From Kingdonia uniflora (Eukaryota > Streptophyta > Magnoliopsida > Ranunculales > Circaeasteraceae): 64,000 nucleotides of DNA. The stretch is taken from positions 682,001 through 746,000 of the forward strand of contig JACGCM010000750.1 of assembly GCA_014058105.1 (NCBI GenBank). The letters run 5' to 3'. The notes under the pieces are model-generated. The model did not search any database and was not told the DNA's origin. It saw only the letters and a list, made by a program, of their open reading frames with translations. This document shows, one piece after another, positions 59,017-64,000 of this stretch; positions within the stretch are counted from its first letter, which is position 1; each line of letters opens with the position of its first letter. Position numbers and translations under genes: made by a program.

Positions 59017-59027
59017 TGGTATCAGAG
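59017..59027 (+). promoter_or_regulatory. Primer-binding site of element I
   Basis: TGGTATCAGAG, complement of initiator tRNA-Met 3' end, two bases after the LTR end. Exact to the copia consensus over this stretch. Confidence 0.9.
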
Positions 59028-59055
59028 TGAGGTTTGGGGAAAATAAAAAAGCAAG

Positions 59056-59650
59056 ATGGGAGGATATAAGTACTCTAACACAATTTAATTTGATGTGGAG
59101 AAGTTTAATGGGAAGATTAGTTTTGGATTGTGGCAAAAACAAGTTATGGATATCTTGATTCAAAGCGGGCTACCTAGGGCAGTGAAAGAGACGCCTATAC
59201 CTAAACCACCTGTTGAAGGTGTAATTGCTCAGAAAGTAGATGACGATATAGAGGACTGGGAAGATCTGGATTTAAGGGCTACGACTGAGATTCGCATTTG
59301 TCTCCCTAAAAATGTTTTCGCAAACGTTGCTGGAGAGAAGATCCTAAAGGGTCTATGGGAAAAGGTTGAAATTTTTTACCAAACGAGGAGTCTTTTGAAC
59401 TGCTTTACCTTAATGAACGACTTCATACGCGTTGGATGGATGAGGGTACGAGCGTTAGCGATCACCTAGGTTCTTTAAGCGGGATTGTTTCAAAATTGGA
59501 ATAGATCGGAGTTAAAGCTGAGGATGAATATATATGGTGCTCATCAACCTACGCTGATGTATGGGAAAAGAAATTAAGTTTTGAGGAGGTTACGAGTTTG
59601 CTTCTTTTTGAGGAAAAAAAGCTAAAAGGTAGAGATTCCTTTGTAGTGAA
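59056..59650 (+). pseudogene. Gag of copia element I, truncated
   Basis: ATG at 59056, MGGYKYSNTI, a stop, then an open 124-codon frame (59095-59469): VEKFNGKISFGLWQKQVMDI, LIQSGLPRAVKETP, DWEDLDLRATTEIRICLPKN and EKILKGLWEKVEIFYQTRSL. These are the copia gag (UBN2-type) blocks. A frameshift near 59430 precedes more gag-like fragments (MYGKEIKF). The nucleocapsid and all of pol are missing. Confidence 0.85.
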
Positions 59651-59676
59651 CTCGATGATGGTGGCTAGTGTGAAAT

Positions 59677-59814
59677 TGGGTTTCCACCTCCATTGAAATT
59701 GTGTTTGTATTTACTACTTTATAAATTGAATATTCTACAGGTTTAAGGTTATGATCTTCAAGTTCCTGCTATCTTATGTGCTCTCGCGTTTAATTTGCCC
59801 CTAGGTTCCTAATA
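59677..59814 (+). repeat. Truncated 3' LTR of element I
   Basis: The 138 bp match 58885-59014 of the 5' LTR (CCATTGAAATT, then ATGATCTTCAAGTTC and GCGTTTAATTT). The LTR start is missing. Confidence 0.8.
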
Positions 59815-60430
59815 GGAGCTACACTCTGCATGGGAATATATGACTGATTGTCATAGCTATTATGATTACTAAAGCAACTTCTAGAAGAGACAACATGATT
59901 AAAGTTACTACTGCTACACAAATCACCTAAAGGTTATCTCGCTCTATGGTGTTAACTCAATTCGCAATAACATCGTGACGTTCATGAAAGTTTCAAAAGT
60001 CGGTTGGAGTCATACACTCCCTATGGAGACTATGGGAAGCTAAGCGTTTTGGCTTAGACTGTAGGAAGGTTTTGGGAAACCTAGAGAAGCAAAATTCCTA
60101 TGGCAGTCATAGAGTCAACTTAACCATATAAGGGATAAGCAACGTGGAGGTCGAACACCGTAGCCAAGAGAGCATCAAAAGTAAAGAGAGCAGGTATTGC
60201 TTCTTGACATATTGGTTGACTTCCACAAACAACTTAGGGTCTGAAAACCAAGATCGAAATATAAAATTTGATTTGTTCTTTGGGAGAGGATTTAGATACA
60301 CTCACAAACAATACGCTAAGGTCTCACGCAATATCAACCACTCATCTCTATTAGATGAGTGGCTATCAAAATTTGGGATTTTCTATAGAGGAAATTAGGT
60401 GGTAAAACTTATTTTAGGTGCCAATGTCGT
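59815..60430. other. No recognisable feature
   Basis: Frames of 60-84 codons on both strands (for example plus 60144-60398) show no family motif. It may be G or host DNA. Confidence 0.4.
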
Positions 60431-61027
60431 GGCTATTTCTCTCTCTCTCTTTGATCTATCTCTCTATCTCTCCTATGCAGTTCAAATTTTAAGCAAAACC
60501 TCTCTTTAGTTAATTTGGTGAGATCTGTGTCTCTCAGTCACCCTTTTTTTTTTCTCTCTCTCTTTGTCCATTTCTTCCTCACCAAAGATCATCAATGTAG
60601 TATGTTTAGATCTCTGTATTAAATTAAGAACGATCAGTTTGAGATTTGTTTTTCGATCTCCGTCTCTCTCTAGTGAAAAAGATAAATCAATCAAAAATTG
60701 AAGAATGACAAAGCCGGTGTTTAAAATTAGTTTATCATTGTCTCTTTCTTTTTCTCTCTCAAACACAGTTCCGAACAGTCTTTTTCTTAAAACACGAGTT
60801 CTATAGATCGTGATCTGGAGAATCCCTTAAAAAAAATAGATTTTGACTGAAATAGGGTTTTGATTACTCACGAAAATTTGGGGTTTCCATGTATTGGTGA
60901 TACATTCATCCTTAAATCATTTGAATAAAGTTTGGGTTTGATCGTAAAAGAAGTTGAAGATTATAAACTTGTACATAGTGGATTTCTAGGGTTTAAATAA
61001 GGGATTTGGGTTGTTGATTATTTTCTT
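60431..61027. other. CT-rich region resembling a plant promoter/leader
   Basis: Pyrimidine tracts such as TTTCTCTCTCTCTCTTTGAT and TTTTTTTTTCTCTCTCTCTT recur over 350 bp. AGGGTTTTGATT and GGGGTTTCC motifs common in plant 5' leaders follow. No supported coding frame follows before the repeats at 61030. Function unproven. Confidence 0.3.
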
Positions 61028-61029
61028 CA

Positions 61030-61440
61030 CTGGGTGAATGATAAGAAATTGTCGGTTATAGATTCGTCAACAATTTGTGATGTAGATTCCGAATATAATA
61101 TTAATCGACAATACTCTAAACTAGTTGATTGTCGGTTATAAATTCGACGACAATTAATTTTCGATAAGCTTGGGTATTGTCGGGATTGACAATAATCAGG
61201 GAGTCCATTATTTTTTCGATTAGCTTGGGTATTGTCAGGATCGACAATAATTAGGGAGACCACAATTTTTTTTGTCGAAATTCTTGGGATCGACAATAAT
61301 CAGGGAGTCCACAATTTATGTCGAAATTGTCGGGATCGACAATAATCAAAGAGTCTACAATTTTTTTTGTCAAAATTTTAGAAATCGACAATAATCAGGA
61401 GTCCACAATTTTTTTTATCCAAATTGTCGGTATCGAGAAT
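61030..61440 (+). repeat. Palindromic ~50-bp tandem repeat rich in TTGTCG/CGACAA
   Basis: GACAATAATCAGG-like blocks occur at about 61188, 61242, 61291, 61338 and 61387, steps of 47-54 bp. Most units contain TTGTCG-GGAT-CGACAA, a self-complementary hairpin, then AGTCCACAATT. Five units plus flanking related motifs. Confidence 0.88.
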
Positions 61441-61724
61441 GTAGGCCCCAAACCATCATGTGACCAAGCATTAATGATTCTTACTGTGTCAAAACTTTGG
61501 CAGTATTTAGCATAAGTCTCCCATTTAATATCAAGAATAGCAGTAATGAAAAGACAACCTAGTAATGTCAATTCAAAATAGTGCAAGAACCAACTACAAA
61601 CATGTCTTGATTAAATCCACAAGTCATACGTGCACTCTCGATAATTCAATGGACTAAAAGTAAATTGTCGACCTTAGTTTTGATCGACAATAATGTAAGA
61701 GAGATAATTGTAATAGATTATCGA

Positions 61725-61860
61725 TACGTGCACTACTGGACAATTTTTTCTTTTTAGCAATTGTATTATAAGATACTCAATTGTTGACGAATACGATTAT
61801 GGACAATTGTCGTAAATACATTGCTATCGACGACTGCATTGGTTGACAATAAATGAGGCA
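61725..61860 (+). mobile_element. Possible CACTA (En/Spm) transposon terminus
   Basis: CACTACTGGACAATTTTTTC begins at 61725, and TTGTCG / CGAC motifs follow to 61860. CACTA elements start with CACTA and have motif-rich subterminal regions. No GTAGTG-ending partner with matching sequence was found downstream and no transposase was seen, so this is tentative. Confidence 0.35.
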
Positions 61861-61938
61861 TATATATTTCCGGATTATGGATTCATGCTTTAGTTGATGA
61901 CTCCTTTAATAAATCAATCACAATATACCAATATCTAT

Positions 61939-62475
61939 TGTAATAGCCAATTTTTGTAGATACCGAAAACAGTGCTTTACACCCTTGAATTGGAGAATGA
62001 TGTAGATGAAATAATAGCTATAAGCACAAATTTTTAGGGTGGAAAACCTTTAATTATGTTAAAAACAATGGCCTCTCCTAAGGATTTTATAAAGAGAGAT
62101 GTTTATAGATGTTTGCTAGCTACTACATATAGAGAGATGTCGAAAAGATCTCCCAGCCTCCTTTGGATTCTAATCTCCAGATTTCTTTTTATAGGTCTTA
62201 TAATATGACTATTATCTGCTTTAATGAGGAACGTTACAGTATCAGGTTTTGATGAATCTTCATAATGGTCGGGTAACGGCTTGAGTAACTCTTCTTCCTT
62301 GTAACTGGTCCATAATATGTCATAAATGCGTCATGTGTACCTTGGTGAAGTCGAGTAAATGTGTGATGGTCGTATGCTGAGGCCTGAGCTTAAGATTCAG
62401 AACTGACCCTTACATCCAATCGAACTGAAGGTCGTAATCTGGGTTTAGGTCGAGTATTGGAAATAAGCCCTCACA
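61939..62475 (+). repeat. LTR-like segment without confirmed borders
   Basis: TGTAATAGCC start and CCCTCACA end, with TTTAGGGTGGAAAACC and a TTTATAAAGAG box inside, look like a plant LTR. Flanking 5-mers (TCTAT and TTTAG) do not match and no internal region follows. Confidence 0.3.
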
Positions 62476-62589
62476 TTTAGGAATAAAATTTTGGTAATCA
62501 AAATCATAATGTCAAATACAACACTATTTTTGGTTACAAAGATATTTTTCAATGTTCATACATTGTGAAAGGAAACAGAAAAACAAAAC

Positions 62590-62916
62590 ACCCCAATTAT
62601 GCAGACTCCAAGCACCCTTAAACATCACCTTAACTCTCTTCCTCATGATGGTCCTGCAATGGGTTATTGTCAAGCTCAACTACATTCCCCATACGCTCGA
62701 AGAATCTTAGGAGCAGCTAATTACCATAACGTCTGTAACAATTGTGGCTTCAACATAATATCCGTTCTCACCGATAGGTTCACCCCCAGTAGCTTGGGTA
62801 GCTCTCCCATTCTTTCCATGCTCAATATATGAAAGAATTTTTTCTAATTCTCCAAATCGACTATTTGTTAACTCATGCAATTGTCGACCTACTGGTGCTC
62901 GATAATATTTTGTCAA
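62590..62916 (-). other. Open minus frame of unknown nature
   Basis: 62916-62707 is open for 69 codons: MTKYYRAPVGRQLHELTNSR, FGELEKILSYIEHG, then a Gly-rich stretch. It is more protein-like in composition than its surroundings, but I do not recognise it. It lies between the possible CACTA ends. Confidence 0.25.
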
Positions 62917-62960
62917 TCATTGTATGCTCGATAATATTTTGTCAATCACAGTATGCTCGA
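62897..62960 (+). repeat. 29-bp direct repeat
   Basis: GCTCGATAATATTTTGTCAA occurs at 62897 and 62926, with a third partial copy (GCTCGATTATCGAC) near 62955. Confidence 0.85.
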
Positions 62961-63199
62961 TTATCGACCACCCACATCCTCGACATACACCATGGTACAT
63001 CGTCGAGTCATCTGTAGATCAGCAAGTCCTCACACCCAATAATGCTTTGGCTAAGGGAATCCAGTGAACAACAAAAACAATGATTACACCAAAACGGTTC
63101 TTATATAGAAAACACAAATCAAATTGATAATAAAATTGAAGTGTTTAGTAATTTTTGATCCTATGGGCAATCGACATTATATTTTTGATCACTGAGATA

Positions 63200-63525
63200 G
63201 CAGTAGAAAATAGAGGCATAGATTGTCGAACAATCCCATAATCGTTAATTCGATCAATATATTATCGATCTCATGATATTTCGACAATTTATATATTACA
63301 AACAGATTGTCAAACAGATTGCTAAATCTTAGAGGCATAGATTGTCGATCTCATGAGATTAATTTATTGTCAATCTCATGATATTTCGATAATTTATATA
63401 TTGCAAACAGGTTGTCGAATCTTAGAGGCATAGATTGTGGAACAATCCCATAATCGATAATTTTGATCAATATATATTTTTGATCTCATTATATTTTGAC
63501 AATTTACATATTGCAAACAGATCCA
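63200..63525 (+). repeat. ~93-119-bp tandem repeat with TTGTCGA motifs
   Basis: AGAGGCATAGATTGT starts at 63212, 63331 and 63424. Each unit also has ATCTCATGATATTTCGA-like and TATATTGCAAACAG blocks. Three units. Motif content links it to the arrays at 61030-61860. Confidence 0.85.
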
Positions 63526-63595
63526 TTAATGCAACAACAACGTTTACTCTGTCAATCATGTAACCTAAAATCAATAAGAGAGGGGAATTACTCAC

Positions 63596-63980
63596 CATTA
63601 CTGATTGTGCTGTCGCTGTTGGTACTTCAAGGCTGGCACTTCACGACGAATCTGAGTTAACTCAGAAAGAGGGAGATTCAAAGAGGGGGATCGTTGTTAT
63701 TATTTAGCACAATTGGATTTGGCCTAAATCTAAGATTGTTGATGCTAGGGCCACTTTGAAGTGTGCTAAATTCCAAACATTATTTATTCACTGCGGTGGT
63801 AGTGAGTGAGATAAACAGAAGAGAAAGAAGCAATTTGAAAAGGTTTTTAGAGTGAAAGAGATGAGATTTCAAATTGGTTTGTGACAAAAAAGAGAGATGA
63901 TTTGTGTGTGGGCCTGTGATGTGAAGAGGTGATGAAAGATAGAGTGGACAGGTCTGAGGGCACCTGGCTGCCATCTGGAA
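63596..63980 (-). promoter_or_regulatory. Possible promoter and 5' leader of a host gene on the minus strand
   Basis: Minus strand: a pyrimidine-rich upstream zone with TTTTCAAATTGC and TCTCACTCACTACC, an ATAAATA TATA-like box near 63785, then a ~150-base leader. ATG at 63598-63596 is followed at once by GTGAGTAATT, a strong splice-donor match, so the first coding exon may end after ATG. The repeats at 63200-63525 would then lie in intron 1. No downstream exon was identified, so this is only a suggestion. Confidence 0.25.
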
Positions 63981-64000
63981 TAAGTTTTACCACCTCATTT

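Larger units (their letters stand above)
58067..59814 (+). mobile_element. Element I: copia remnant (LTR, gag, truncated 3' LTR)
   Basis: 5' LTR 58067-59014 (containing a MITE), PBS 59017-59027, gag 59056-59650, then only the last ~138 bp of the 3' LTR (59677-59814). All of pol is deleted. Flanks GAAAC (58062-58066) and GGAGC (59815-59819) match at three of five positions. It is inserted near the start of G's antisense gene. Confidence 0.8.

Noticed and set aside
61030..61440. Regularly spaced repeats suggestive of a CRISPR array
   Set aside because: The spacers are themselves similar and the context is eukaryotic transposon DNA; this is a tandem minisatellite.
61939..62475. Solo LTR with target duplication
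   Set aside because: TG...CA ends are present but the flanking 5-mers differ, so only an LTR-like segment is reported.
63780..63974. 64-codon minus-strand frame with a hydrophobic end (small secreted or membrane protein)
   Set aside because: It coincides with the CT-rich leader-like zone; Ser/Leu richness is expected from pyrimidine-rich DNA.

Overview
The window looks like plant nuclear DNA, probably from a eudicot. It is AT-rich and almost entirely transposable elements: LTR retrotransposons of the Ty3/gypsy (Tat and Athila types) and Ty1/copia superfamilies, one hAT DNA transposon and several small inverted-repeat elements. No intact host gene was found. Nearly every coding stretch carries stops, frameshifts or deletions, so most genes are listed as pseudogenes. 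Domain calls come from reading translated frames by eye. Element boundaries come from LTR pairs, target-site duplications (TSDs), primer-binding sites (PBS) and polypurine tracts (PPT).

Layout, left half (1-37.7 kb). This is a nest of same-orientation Tat-type gypsy elements. Element A (1-6919, 3' part only) ends in an LTR and sits inside the pol gene of element B, which resumes at 6920. B runs to its 3' LTR at 35991-36598 but is interrupted twice more. D, an Athila-type element on the minus strand (10267-18273, TSD GCAGC), is one interruption. C, a 14.3 kb Tat-type element (19579-33841, near-identical TSD), is the other. The LTR at 35991-36598 is followed directly by a PBS and the gag of a further copy, E (to about 37.7 kb). 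Downstream of pol, A, B and C each carry a hypervariable tandem-repeat zone and then a long antisense gene. That gene resembles the gypsy-type transposase-domain plus coiled-coil antisense ORFs known in Tat elements, and is followed by small antisense ORFs that look duplicated.

Layout, right half (38-64 kb). A degenerate copia element F (about 38.3-48.2 kb) is split in its integrase by an Ac-like hAT element (39973-44377, 8-bp TSD). Next come scattered antisense-gene fragments of another Tat-type element, G (about 48.5-58.06 kb). G is broken up by two MITEs, an LTR-like stretch, a minus-strand copia element H (52114-57074, TSD AGAGG) and a plus-strand copia remnant I (58067-59814) whose LTR holds a third MITE. 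From about 60.4 kb the DNA is CT-rich. It is followed by TTGTCG/CGACAA-rich, palindromic repeat arrays that may be CACTA-element ends. The last 0.4 kb may contain the promoter and 5' leader of a host gene on the minus strand.

Order of events: B is older than A, D and C, which all landed in it. G is older than H, I and two MITEs. F is older than the hAT element. D has lost reverse transcriptase, RNase H and integrase but keeps LTRs, PBS, PPT and gag-protease, so it could only have been mobilised in trans if the deletion came before insertion.
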